Origin: Nematopogon swammerdamellus
Taxonomy: Eukaryota > Arthropoda > Insecta > Lepidoptera > Adelidae
DNA length: 64,000 nucleotides
Reading direction: 5' to 3'
NCBI GenBank assembly: GCA_946902875.1
Contig: OX336336.1
Location: 27,979,558-28,043,557, forward strand
A program made the position numbers and the translations under genes. The notes under the pieces were generated by a model, which was not told the origin of the DNA, made no database searches, and worked only from the letters and a program-made list of their open reading frames with translations. Position 1 is the stretch's first letter, and each line of letters opens with the position of its first letter. Below are positions 19,225 to 30,366 of this stretch, in pieces.

Positions 19225-20640
19225 ATTTTTTATTTAAGGGAGGTCTCAACATCCAAAAAATATTTTGGAGTCAGTGGTTCTCAGCTTTGAAAAATGTTTT
19301 TAAAATTTGAAATTTTAGGGTCTCAACTTTAGAAAAATATTTTATTTCACCTCAGGATATTTAAGGGAGGTCTTAACTTCCAAAATATTTTGAACTTAGC
19401 GGTTCTTAATTTTCAAAATTATTTTCAAATTTTGAAATTTTAGGGTCTCAGCTTTAGAAAAATATTTTATTTCACCTCAGGATATTTAAGGGAGGTCTTA
19501 ACTTCCAAAATATTTTGAACTTAGCGGTTCTTAATTTCCAAAAATATTTCCAAATTTTAAATTTTTTGGGTTCTCAATTTTTGAAAAATATTTTATTTCA
19601 CCTCAGGATATTTAAGGGAGGTCTTAACTTCCAAAATATTTTGAACTTAGCGGTTCTTAATTTTCAAAATATTTTCAAATTTTGAAATTTTAGGGTATCA
19701 GCTTTAGAAAAATATTTTATTTTCCTCAGGATATTTAAGGGAGGTCTTAACTTCCAAAATATTTTGAACTTAGCGGTTCTTAATTTTCAAAAATATTTTA
19801 AAATTTTGAAATTTTAGGGTCTCAATTTTTGAAAAATATTTTATTTTTCCTCAGGATATTTAAGGGAGGTCTTAACTTCAAAAAAAAAAAAAAAAAATTT
19901 GAACTTAGCGGTTCTTATTTTTGAAAAATATTTTCAAATTTTAAACATCTTAGGGTTCTCAATTTTTGAAAAATATTTTATTTTTTCCCTCAGGATATTT
20001 AAGGGAGGTCTTAACTTCAAAATATTTTGAACTTAGCTGTTCTTAATTTTCAAAAATAATTCCAAATTTTAAATTATTTTGGGTTCTCAATTTTTGAAAA
20101 ATATTTTTATTTTCCTCAGGATATTTAAGGGAGGTCTTAACTTCCAAACATATTTGAACTTAGCGGTTCTTATTTTTGAAAAATATTTTCAAATTTTAAA
20201 CATCTCAGGGTTCTCAATTTTGAAAAATATTTTTTTTTCCCTCAGGATATTTAAGGGAGGTCTTAACTTCAAAACATATTTGAACTTAGCGGTTCTTAAT
20301 TTTCAAAAATATTTTAAAATTTTGAATGTTTAGGGTTTCAACTTTAGAAAAATATTTTATTTTCTCAGGATATTTAAGGGAGGTCTTACCTTCCAAAAAT
20401 ATTTTGAAGTTAGACACTCTCAACTTTCAAAAATATTTTAAAATTTTGAATGTTTAGGGTTCTCAAATTTAGAAAAATACTTTCATTTTCCAGATTATTA
20501 AGGGAGGGTTCAAATTCCAAATATTTTGGACTAAGCGGTCCTCAGACTTTCAAGAATATTACCAAATTTGGAATGGTTTAGGGTTCTCAACTTTAGAAAT
20601 ATTTTAATTTTGGGAATGTTTTGGGAGGAGCCGGACTTCT
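19225..20640 (+). repeat. Tandem array 2, ~125-bp period, about 11 copies
   Basis: TATTTAAGGGAGGTCTTAAC recurs near 19235, 19359, 19488, 19611, 19737, 19860, 19998, 20126, 20254 and 20377, and degenerately near 20500. Within each unit GAACTTAGCGGTTCTTAATT, AAATTTTGAAATTTTAGGG and AAAAATATTTTATTT follow in order. Unit edges are phrased like array 1, so array 1 may be the ancestor. Satellite-like and AT-rich. Confidence 0.9.
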
Positions 20641-22559
20641 CAACTTTCAAAGTGTTTCGGATTTTGAATATTTCAGGGAACGTACAGAACGTTAGAGATG
20701 CTTTTATTCTTTTGGAATGTAAGGGAAGTGTGTTATGAAGATTGCACTTAACGCGAATCAAGAACACGGTAATGGACTATTAGAGATATTGTAAGTAATT
20801 ATAAATTTATACCGTGCAGCGCTCTCACTCGATGCTGGCAGTAGTGAACGAATTCGCTATTCGTTTGATTCCCACGATTAAAAAGGGAAGAAAAAAAGGA
20901 GAAACTTTGTTCTAATAAACACCAATACACACGGTCAAACAAAATATCAAATATTGTGTGTGTATACAGGTTCAACTCGAGGTTTGATTATTGGATAGAC
21001 TATCATGAATTGGATGTGATTTATTGTGTTAATTATTAGTTATTTTTAGTAATTTACTTTCTTATCTTTGAACTTAGCTATATCTGCTTTTGCATAGAGG
21101 ACATTTTCCCCACATGCGCAGGCATATCTGATCGTGTGCACGAATGATACTTGCGTACTTAGGAATCGGGAATACATTGGTGTTTGGGTGCGTGGGCGCA
21201 TATTTAATTGTTTACTTGTGTTACTTGTATGTCTATAGATACCTAATTGCGTGCGTACATGCGTGGATGCGTGCAGGCGTTCGTGCGCATATGTAATTGT
21301 GTGCGTACTTGCTGATTGGTATGACTATGCTTGCGTATCCGTGCGTACATGCATATTACGTGGTTACCTGCGTCGGTAGGGATTGATGTGGATGCGCGGG
21401 GACAGGCTTCGAACCCCGGACTGCGGGTGGTTCGTCACTCTTCGGTTTATGATCTGGCTACGTATTTGTGAGTGAGCTGAGTACATCTTAATATTATCCT
21501 ACTGGAAAAAAAAGAGTAAGAAGAGAAAAGAAAAAAAAAAATAACCAAAAGAATAACAAAAGGTAAGTGTATCTCGCAATATTATATTTTAAAATGATAG
21601 AACAAGGACTTATAGTTAAATAAGATGCTGATGAAATATTTTGCTACTACTCTCAACCATCCAGGGATTGACAGGAAGAAATTCTTATAATGGGATAAGT
21701 CCGCCTTTACGCCTCAGATAAATTATGTACCGTGCATGTTTCTGTGAGATGTGTCCGAACGGTTGGGAATTATTATTTATCTATTTATGTTAAATAATTT
21801 ATTTTCATGGATGAATACTAAACCACATATTTACATAGACTAATCACGTGTTTATAGGGCGTATACTTACATGGACTTAACTATATTTATATTTTTTTAA
21901 ATATCAATTCTATAATTAATTATTAGACCAAATAAGAGGTAGAGGATTTGAATATTGTTTTAATTATGATTTTTCCTTTTCAGGAAGATACTTATTCGTC
22001 TTTGAATAAATAGGTACTTGAGTGCGGTTAATGTTAACGTTTTATTTATAATGGGGCTTACATAAGTCTACGCATACCAAAATCAACGAATATTCTTCGA
22101 TGCACATACGGATTTCAATATTGCAGGGCAATATTGAATTATTATTAATTTATAATCAAGATTGAAAAAAATATATATATACGAATTAAACTTGGCGTTT
22201 TATTAGGTACACTGGACCATTTAAACGGTGCCCTGTATCTATTCTTATTAGAAGGTCCTATTGTCTCATATTATGATGGAACAGGTGGTAAAATGTTTCA
22301 AGTTATATATAAAATTACTTATAAAATAAGAATCTGGTTTTATTGTTCGGGTTGTGTGAAGCAGAATACTGTTACACACATCGCCTTGACATTGCGGGGT
22401 CTTTTATAAGTATCTTAAACGAGTATTGTACGTCGGGTTGATAAATGCTGTATGAGGTGACGAGTGTTGTGTAAAAAAGTTTTATCATCGTGCTAGCTGA
22501 AGGCGGGTAATGTTGAGCGGATCTTTATGCATTTGTTTTGGGTGGTGAGTTATTTAGGA
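20641..22559. other. LTR-element interior, unassigned
   Basis: No recognised protein or repeat family. About 21200-21360 is rich in TGCGTGCGTAC/ATGCGTG steps. At about 21405 a CTTCGAACCCC patch resembles a T-arm, without a convincing tRNA around it. AT-rich sequence follows. Confidence 0.5.
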
Positions 22560-24060
22560 GAGGTTGGGGTTGGGGAAGATACATTAATTTTATGGGAGGA
22601 TGAGCGATGGAGGATACGACGAATCTGGCGGGCGAACGGTGAGCGTTCAACAATCGTACTAACCTTTATGTTATGCATGTATACTATTATTTAGAACGCG
22701 GAATTTGGAAGGCGAAGAATTGGGAGAAGTTTGGTTTGACGTACAGTAGAGATTTCCTATTTATCTGGTAACTGAAAGGACGACTCCTTTACGGCGTACG
22801 CGCATCATATTGTGCCGTAACAAGAGCATACTTGTTGTCTTTAGGGTTACGGAATGCATATGTTTAGGCGGGCGAGAAAATGGAATAGGTTAAAATTAGA
22901 TAGAAAATAAAATAAATGTTATAGAATAAAATAGGTATGGTAATGATCAAAGATAAAAACTACCTTCTTATCGCAGTCTTAAGGGAATGCGAATCTGTAC
23001 GTGTAGAACATAGGTTTAGGGAGGGCCGTGATCGTCTAGTTGGTAGGACCCTACGTTGTTAAGTTAGTATTGCTACAGTGCGATACTGTTTAACTTAGAG
23101 CAGTAGTAGAATAATGATTTATTCACTGTTCACTACTGAAATTTCAGAATTGAAACTGATTTGGTTTGGTAAAATACGGTATAAGTGGTACGATTTGACT
23201 TGGTAAAATACAGTAAGTTGGTACGATTTGAATTGGTTTGGTAAAATACGGTATAAGTGGTACGATTTGACTCGGTTTGGTAAAATACGGTAAGGTGGTA
23301 CGATTTGACTCGGTTTGCTAAAATTCGGTAAGTTTGGTATGAGATGTCACGATTTAGTAAAATCGGGTACATGAAGATAGACTTGGAGAAGGTAACGTCT
23401 GGTCTACTGAACCGATTGGTCATAGGTATTGGCGTAGGAATTTGGTGAGAGTAGATACAACATAACAAAGATAAGTAAGCAGGAACAGAGGGAGCAGGAA
23501 CCTGAGTAAGGAATGCCGGGCGGTGACGAAGGAGTGAGCGATAATAGAGTAGTAAGGTTAGGTTAGAGGTTAGCCCCATAGGATTACAAAACCACGTAGT
23601 TGTCATAGGATAGGATAGTCCGGCAGGCGAGGTAGGATAATAGGTAGGTTATTTTTCGTATGTGCAATATAGGAAGGGAACCATTAGAGAACGATCAACA
23701 TTTGTTGGACGAGCTATAGAGTAAACATAGTTTGGCGGGCGTACTACTTGGGTTGTTACGCAGATAGAATATAGTAAAATAGGATAAGAGAGGAGTTTAT
23801 ATAGGGATAGATAGAGCGTGTACGAAAGATATTTCGGCTAAAATATCAGTTGAAACAAGTCATTTAATACAGAGCGTCATAGATTAATCACGGATTCTAC
23901 ATAGTCAGGCGGGCGAAAGAGTATGAAAATGAAGTAAAATTGGTAGTTGGGGCGTCGAACGTAGCCACGGATCATGTGTAGGTTGGCGAGTGAAATTATG
24001 CTGTCCGGAAGTAAGGACGAGTTAGGAGATACAATTGTAGATATAGATTCTTAGTATTAT
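22560..24060 (+). repeat. Degenerate long-period repeat marked by GGCGGGCG
   Basis: GGCGGGCGA or a one-base variant recurs near 22628, 22866, 23611, 23733 and 23909, and GGCGAGTGA near 23986, usually preceded by T-rich TAGT/ATCT. The surroundings resemble each other weakly (ATAGAATATAGTAAAATAGG-like). The motif appears again at 25359, directly against the 3' LTR. Confidence 0.45.
23160..23345 (+). repeat. Tandem array 3, ~45-bp period, 4-5 copies
   Basis: GGTTTGGTAAAATACGGTA and GTGGTACGATTTGACT alternate. The longest interior frame (23133-23606, minus, 157 codons) runs through this array as Y-H-L-T-V-F-Y-Q-T-like repeats and is not a credible gene. Confidence 0.85.
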
Positions 24061-25368
24061 TTTGGGGTTAATTAAAGGACGGAAACAGTAGAGACTATAG
24101 CATGTATATAGCTAGGAAATAGGAAGCTCTAACGAATAATACCCGCTACGGACAAATAGGAATAAAATCCTGTTCGGCGTGGGGGAGTTGAGCTATTGAT
24201 AAATTATGAACAAAAGGTTTTAAGACTTAGAATAGACTTGTTGGTAGATGCTGGGTTTGGATGGTTGTGTAAATACAGAAATACGCGAGTAAACCATTGG
24301 GTATTATAGTGTCTGTACTCGGTAGTGAAACTTCCTTCTAATGAGAGCAGAGCTCTGACCTGAAGGGACTTTTACAATGAATCAGGACACTTTGGTTTCG
24401 ATTTTTATTGCATTCCCCATACATTGCTCCGAAAGGAATGTGAACGTAAACTCAGTGTGTTGAACACACGAATGGGACTTGGAAAATGTGAGGTGAACAA
24501 AGCCATAGTGCAGAACTTTACATTTCATCGAGACCTTAATTTGTTCTCACTCGGGAGGGAAAATGTTATCATGTACCGAGGGCGTTCTACACTAAGCAAA
24601 AAGGGAGCGTTTAAAGTTAGTGGTGACATCTTCCGGTCTATGAAAAGTGATAGAACATAGCAATTTGAACCATTGACCGGAGCAATGTTGGATGAGATTA
24701 AAGTAGAGTCGTGTACAATCAGACTGGGCCCATCCATTTGTAAACGGGTGAGTTAGTTAGCAAAGGATATGATTCGGAAGAAGCAAAGTCAATTTAAAAT
24801 TTTATCAGTAATAATTTCCCAGTTTTCCTGTCTATAACTAGAAAGGTTAAGGTGTTGGAATGTGCGGCGTGTCTAAACCGGAGGTGGCAAGGTATGTTGT
24901 GCGCTCTCCCTGGAGAGAAGTACTGATCCGCCCTACCAGCGAGGGGTAAGACTACAGGTTTCCTGAGCTGGTGGGAAATCTTTCTATGGCATGAAACAGG
25001 GTATTAAGTGTTTAGTAATTTCATTTTGAGCTTCTGATGAGTCTAACCTGACTATACTAGGACGAATGCCCATATGTTGTGTTGTGTGGTCGGGACTGCT
25101 TAGCACCAAAATAAAATGCCACAATCATTCTGGTAAGGGAACAAACACCCTATTAGAAGAAGTTGTTGGTACTACGGACCTTCTGGACAGGGAACGAACA
25201 CCCTAACAGAGGCACATCTACGAAAAGCAGTACTGCAGCCATAGCATTAATATATGTTGGCGACAGACAGACATAGACTATAGTATGGTGTAGAGACGCT
25301 AGTCGCGATCATGGAAGGAGAAAATAGATTCTTTCCCATGCCGCGAAAATCGCCTCTAGGCGGGCGAC
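24061..25368. other. 3' part of LTR-element interior, unassigned
   Basis: An isolated frame at 24424-24660 (+, 78 codons) has no recognised domain. The 50 bp before the 3' LTR lack a continuous purine tract. The nearest candidate is GGAAGGAGAAAATAG at 25315-25329, about 40 bp away. The bases directly against the LTR are TAGGCGGGCGAC. Confidence 0.5.
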
Positions 25369-27926
25369 TGTGACGAATCACAACCTACCTCAATGAAAAT
25401 AGCTAGCAATAGGACGTATGAAGGCTGGCTGGTAAAATGTTATAAGGCGTAGGAGTTAGTTTAGCGCCTGGGTAGTGAGTATAGCAATGAGACCGCGTTG
25501 CGTATAAATTGTAGCGGGTGGCATGTAGTCAGGCGCAGATAATACAACTTGCATACATTTTGAACAGGAATAGCTAGCAACACCGTATAAGCGAGAAATG
25601 ATGATAGATAAGTATTATAGGTCGGCATGCAGTAAGATATAGGACGAATTGACTGTATTACATCTACTTTTGTGAATTCGTAGCATTTTTCAGAGATTAG
25701 TTACTGAAAGTTTTAGGGAAATATGGAACGCATTTTTAAGGAAATTTTCTTCAGGCATTGTGATTGGTCGACCAATGGGAGACGCGGAAATTATGTTGGG
25801 GATGATTTCCGATTGGTCGTGGGGGTGAGGGTGGGAGTAAGAAAGCGAGGCTATTTAAGGGCGTGTAACACGGTAGGAGCACTTTTTCTGCAGCTGCGAG
25901 CCTCGAGGGAACAACGTGCCTGAGCCCCGGTCATCTCTAAGTCGCATCGAGCGCCATTGTTTTCCGGCATCAACGCTTCGGTGAGTCTCGGACGCCGCGC
26001 GATATTTTGGAGTTTTCTAGTTGCAATTCGACCAGTTCTATTAAATTGCATTGTCTTGAAGTCTTCTTTTGGTGGCTGGGCTAGTTTTGGAAACAATACT
26101 GGCTTTTCAGAAATTATTTGCTAGTATTAGGGATGTGAAATATTTTTATATGGACCATCACTGGAGCACTGTGTGGGATGCTAGCTATGCTGAAATATGC
26201 ATACATGCATACTATTACAGGGCTCTTTCCTTTTTGGAGCACTGGGTGAGGGAGCGGGTACGCTGAAATATGCATGCACGCCCACTCACGCAGAGTTCTT
26301 TCATGGAATGTTGTGAGGGAAGCGGGTACGCTGAAATATGCATACACGCACGATCTCACAGGGTTCTTCCTTGGAACGTTGTATGTTGGTTGCGGGTACG
26401 CTGAAATATGCATGCGCGCGCACTCATGCGAGGTTCTTTTCCTTTCGATGGAATGTTGGGTGGCAACGCTAGCTATGCTGAATAAGCATACACGCTTGTT
26501 CGCACAAGATTCAGTTCATTCTCTATGATATCACGAGAAAATGCCTCGTGGTAAGAAGACGTAACATAATGTCGAAGAGCAACTGGAATTCTGGCTAAAT
26601 TATCAAATTAAAACGTGGGTAGTTAGGTTCTTCAAACACTAAATTCATATTGGTAGGTTAGTCATGTAGCTGTGTGAATTAATTCTCCTTAATCTTGCAA
26701 GGGAGAGAGGGTTCGCTTCGTGGGAACGAGTAGTATCATAGCGTGTAGTATTTAGTGAGGTAGGTACTAGGAAGACCAGGTAAGTACCCCTCAGTAATTC
26801 TCCTTAATCCTGCTAGGCCGTGGGGACCTTTTCATTTTATTAGTATTAAAGTCATATGGTAGGTTAGCCATGTAGCTGTGTGAATTAATTCTCCTTAATC
26901 CTGCAAGGGAGAGAGGGTTCACTTCGTGAGAACGAGTAGTACCATAGTGTGTAGTATTTAGTGAGGTTAGGTACTAGGAAGACCAGGTAAATACCCCACA
27001 GTGGTTCTCCTTAGTCCTGCTAGGGGGAGAGGTCCCGATTGTTATGATCTGTTAGAGCGATACCTATTCTATCTGGGCGAAGGAGTGGCGGTACTCTAAG
27101 GACCGGTGCAAGCTGAGCCGACCGTCTGAGGAGGAAACCTGTGGTAGCCTTCTTTCGATAGGCGGAGTCCGTCGGACAAAGTACTTCGAGGTCAGGATAG
27201 GGACCACACACACACACACTTACACACACACGCACGCCTTTAGGATTTGGGGTCCGCAGGGGCCCTAAATCATCCACATTACACCACGAATTTCATTTTA
27301 AATCTCTTCCTAAGAGAAACAGTTTCTTCACAGGATAGGAATCAAAGGGGGCCATTAGGTATACAAAATAGAGCTGCTGGTAGTAAAGCAGCCCTATATG
27401 GATGATGGCCACTGTGAGGAGCGTGGAGAGCCCGGGTGAGGAAACCCGGACTTGTGGAGCTCCTTACTTCCCCCTCCGGGGGGAAATTGTTTGAATAATT
27501 TGAAAATTACTGGTGAACACAATCTCTGGGAGGAGAGAACACAGACAATTACAATGTGATGGAAGAGACATAGCAATATAGGAGAGGGGGACTTAGGCAG
27601 AAAATTACATATGTAGTTAGAATATTATTCGAAGAACAAAGGTTAGGATAGAAAGCTAGGGATTGAGTTAGTACTCTGGGTTATACGGTTACACAACGCT
27701 TCCTCGAAGAGAGGAAGATACAGGGTCCATCTACACTTAATTCAGTGTATACGTATGTATACATTGATTGAGTTTACCTAGAGATCACTTGAATGCTAAA
27801 CGCAGGCCATGTTTTATTTTAGAGGTTACTCGCGGAAGCGTGGAATTTCGGAATAATTATTCGACGACACCTATCAGGTGAAGTATAAATACAAAATATA
27901 CTTTGGTGGGAGGCTAGTTCGTCGCA
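25369..27926 (+). repeat. 3' long terminal repeat, 2,558 bp
   Basis: Same sequence as 13662-16219 at a fixed offset of 11,707 bp. The one difference I noticed is GGAAATGATGTTGG in the left copy against GGAAATTATGTTGG here (about 25792), which changes the translation of the short frame at 25723 from GND to GNY. All promoter, array, donor-like and hairpin features are duplicated. Confidence 0.93.
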
Positions 27927-27930
27927 GTAT
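27927..27930. repeat. Target-site duplication (right), GTAT
   Basis: Follows the terminal CGTCGCA of the 3' LTR and matches 13658-13661. Confidence 0.9.
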
Positions 27931-28136
27931 ATTATAATCATCACAAAATGTTAATCTATATAAACATTCTATACACATTCTTTCCACAGCCACCGATTCC
28001 TCGGAGCTCGCGCGCGGACTGTACGCCTGACTAACCATGATGGATGTGTAGTTTTTTTTGTCAAATTAGTCTTACATGTGTATCGCCACGCCAGCTTTCG
28101 GATGAGGTCGAATGAATGATAATAAAGTAGTTAAAG

Positions 28137-28428
28137 AAAATTATTTCGCCCGTCGCCCCGCCTCCGCGCCGCACTACCTCCACCCCTAGTGTAGCCTGCG
28201 CGCCCAAGGCGCCGCCACCCTGCGCGTCACGTCTCATTAGTGCGCTGAGGTCGCCGACAGGTGGCGTCTGTGCATATTTCATGCGCTGGATCAACCGGAG
28301 TGCTTCTCGACCCGCGGGTAAGATCGGCGCTGGTGAGGCAACTTTCGGGGCCCTGTGTGCTAATTAATTTGAGACCTCCTTCCTCATACTGACATGTTCA
28401 AAGTTGTGTGAAGTGTCAATTTTAATGT
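28137..28428 (+). repeat. Local duplicate, copy 1
   Basis: CpG-rich segment (CCGCCTCCGCGCCGCACTAC ... GGCGTCTGTGCATATTTCAT ... GGGGCCCTG) repeated at 28762-29052. On the minus strand both copies keep an open frame encoding MKYAQTPPVGDLSALMRRD-like residues. On the plus strand both carry an exon-end-like GACCCGC(A/G)GGTAAGAT. Unidentified; could be duplicated host sequence. Confidence 0.75.
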
Positions 28429-28755
28429 ACCATGTGGGGCCGGTACTTTACAAGAATAGCCCTACTGCATCTCTCCTCGTGTATGTCGTAAAAGGCGACT
28501 AAGGGATATGACTCCCCCTTCTTATGTTACTAGGTGGTAGGGTTTAACCCGCCCGGGTTGGTACCACCGCACTGAATGAAAGGTCGGTCGAAACGGCTAC
28601 GTAATTAGTTTGTGTTTTCCGTCCAGTTCAGTGTAGCCGGCACGAACGAAGGGAAACACTGACATGGCACCTAGTTCACCCGGTGTTATGGGCTGACATC
28701 ACGGACGTAGCAGGTGATGTAGCCAACCGTGTCAGTTTCCATAAAAAAAAAAATA
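28429..28755 (+). mobile_element. SINE-A2, complete
   Basis: CCATGTGGGGCCGGTACTTT head, CTCGTGTATGTCGTAAAAGG, then the SINE-A body from TTACTAGGTGGTAGGGTTTA to GTGTCAGTTTCCATAAAAAA. It lies exactly between two copies of the flanking duplication. Confidence 0.85.
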
Positions 28756-28761
28756 TTTCGA

Positions 28762-29052
28762 CCGTCGTCCCGCCTCCGCGCCGCACTACCTCCTCCCCTA
28801 GTGTAGCCTGCGCGCCCAGCGCGCCGCCACCCTGCGCGTCTCGTCTCATTAGTGCGCTGAGGTCGCCGACAGGTGGCGTCTGTGCATATTTCATGCGCGG
28901 GATCAACCAGAGTGCTTCTCGACCCGCAGGTAAGATCGGGGGCTGGTGAGGCAACTTTCGGGGCCCTGAGCGCTAATTAATTTGAGACCCCCTTCCTCAT
29001 ACTGACATGTTTGACATGTTCAAAGTTATGTGAAATGTCAATTTTAATGTAA
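28762..29052 (+). repeat. Local duplicate, copy 2
   Basis: Same CpG-rich segment as 28137-28428, with a short extra TTTGACATG and scattered substitutions. Confidence 0.75.
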
Positions 29053-29084
29053 TACAAATTTCACGTTAGCTGCGATTGTCATCA

Positions 29085-29590
29085 TTGTAAATACATACAT
29101 ACATAGCGTCACGCCTGTTTCCCGGTGGGGTAGGCAGAGACAACGGATCTCTACGTGCCACGATCCTGACACACCTCTGCCGCCTCTTCCACTCTCATAA
29201 TGTTCTTCATGCATGCTCGTCGGTTACGGGCACTACGCACTTGACCCTTTTTGAGCACATGCCCGATCTGGTCCAGGTACGTGCATCTAGAACGACAGGA
29301 GGACCCTTCCCGACTCTTCCACTCACATTGCTCCATAAATTTCTTTCGTTAGTCTCCTATCATCCATTCTTTCAACATGACCGAACCACTGAAGCATATC
29401 TTTCTCAATCCTTGTCGCTATATCCTCTTTCAGACCACAGCGCTCTCGCACTACACTATATTTCAATCTATCTTTCATTGTAACTCCACACATACTCCTC
29501 AACGCGCGCACTCTTCAGCATTAATCCTGCTTTCATGCTACGTCTGCCATGCCCAACTTTCACTCCCGTACAATACAATACAGGGGTGGT
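29085..29590 (-). pseudogene. RTE-like LINE ORF, C-terminal fragment, frameshifted
   Basis: Two minus frames (29323-29511 and 29151-29336) together give the C-terminal tail seen in many lepidopteran RTE-like retrotransposons. The first has M-x-D-R-L-K-x-x-V-V-R-E-R-C-G-L, I-E-K-D-M-L-Q-W-F-G-H-V-E-R-M and R-R-L-T-K-x-I-Y. The second has T-Y-L-D-Q-I-G-x-V-L-K-K-G-Q-V-R-S-x-R-N-R-R-A-C-M and E-V-C-Q-D-R. The break between them near 29330 is a frameshift. The catalytic reverse-transcriptase part is absent. The exact clade is my recollection of the family. Confidence 0.75.
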
Positions 29591-29651
29591 TTAGAAAAAA
29601 GAAAATTAGGGAAAAAAAATATCTGTGAGCGCAGCCGCGGGCTTACCTAGT

Positions 29652-30165
29652 GTTTTTTTTTATGTAAACCAGCATGGGTGGCTGTGCCGAGGAACCAATG
29701 GTGCAGTCGACAGAGCCAAAATCACCTCTCCTCGCGAAACCACGCACAGTTAGGTGCCATGCCAGCAGATTTGCGGACTGTTGCTAGGCTGTCTAGCCCG
29801 TTAATACGACGCTTGAAGACACCCAGGTTAAAGGATTCAGGAAATACACTCGCTGGAAGACAGTTCCACACCCTAGCGGTGCGACAAAGAAACGATTTAG
29901 AGAACCGATGGGTTCTCAAAAGCCCAATGTCAACAACAAAAGGGTGTTGAGTCTCTCTGCGACGAGTCATGCGGAGATAGGACGGGTGGCAGGGAATAAG
30001 GGATGCTAGTTCCGCAGAGCAGCGTCCGTGATAGTATCTGTAAAACAGACTAAGCGAACCCACAAACCGTCTGTGACTCAGGGACTCCAGACCATCTGTA
30101 AGTTTCGGGTCACCAACAAGACGGATGGCTCGGCGCTGTATCGAGTCCAAGGATGCTAGCAGATA
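29652..30165 (-). pseudogene. LINE-1 3' end, longest copy in the window
   Basis: After a reversed poly-A and 3' UTR, the minus frame reads (N to C) L-D-S-I-Q-R-R-A-I-R-L-V, G-S-L-S-L-F-Y-R-Y-Y-H-G-R-C-S-A-E-L, R-T-H-R-F-S-K-S-F-L-C-R-T-A-R-V-W-N-C-L-P-A-S-V-F and F-K-R-R-I-N-G-L-D-S-L-A-T-V-R-K. This is the conserved C-terminal tail that follows the polymerase in jockey/CR1-group LINEs. No fingers/palm sequence is present. The frame itself is intact, so the copy is fairly young. Confidence 0.8.
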
Positions 30166-30184
30166 TGCTAGTGTATACATATAT

Positions 30185-30345
30185 ATTTTTATAGAATGCA
30201 CGTCACGTGGAGCCGAGCCACCCATGAGGTGTTTAACGACGCCTATGGCCATTCGGACCTATGCGGGGGGTTTTTTACGGGTTGCGAATGCCATGCCGGC
30301 CTGACAGGAGCCTTTTCACGCCCCTTTCGAAAAACCCCACGCTGT
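30185..30345 (-). mobile_element. LINE-2 3' end
   Basis: CGTGGAGCCGAGCCACCCAT, GCCATGCCGGCCTGACAGGA and CACGCCCCTTTCGAAAAACC, as in the copies at 32000 and 34822. It abuts the 5'-truncated end of LINE-1, so an intact-looking frame runs across the junction by chance. Confidence 0.7.
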
Positions 30346-30366
30346 ACCTTGGTAGGAACTTAAGAA

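Larger units (their letters stand above)
13662..27926 (+). mobile_element. Giant non-coding LTR retroelement (LARD-type)
   Basis: Two 2,558-bp direct repeats at a constant offset of 11,707 bp bound a 9,149-bp interior. The termini are inverted (TGTGACGAA against TTCGTCGCA, one mismatch to perfect) and a GTAT duplication flanks the element. These are the hallmarks of integrase-mediated insertion. No frame resembles Gag, protease, reverse transcriptase, RNase H, integrase or Env. The longest interior frame is 157 codons, on the minus strand, across a tandem array. The interior is instead built of tandem arrays. No SINE or LINE has inserted into it, unlike both flanks, which fits the near-identical LTRs and a recent origin. 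Mobilisation would need proteins from another element. Orientation follows the LTR promoter. A 4-bp duplication suits Ty3/gypsy or BEL/Pao machinery, and I cannot decide between them. Confidence 0.92.

Noticed and set aside
18707..20333. Frames through the 68-bp and 125-bp arrays
   Set aside because: Repeat-driven frames with no conserved domain and stops in neighbouring units.
23133..23606. 157-codon minus-strand frame in the LTR element
   Set aside because: Its C-terminal half is the translation of the ~45-bp tandem array, and it starts in unrelated sequence. No domain.
13662..27926. Interpretation as two segmental duplications rather than LTRs
   Set aside because: TG/CA termini, inverted ends and a matching 4-bp duplication at the outer edges fit retroviral-type integration, not random duplication.
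28676..28954. Conserved minus frame in the duplicated CpG-rich segment, as a gene
   Set aside because: Kept as an observation only. Both copies are open, but the protein is unrecognised and splice signals favour the other strand.
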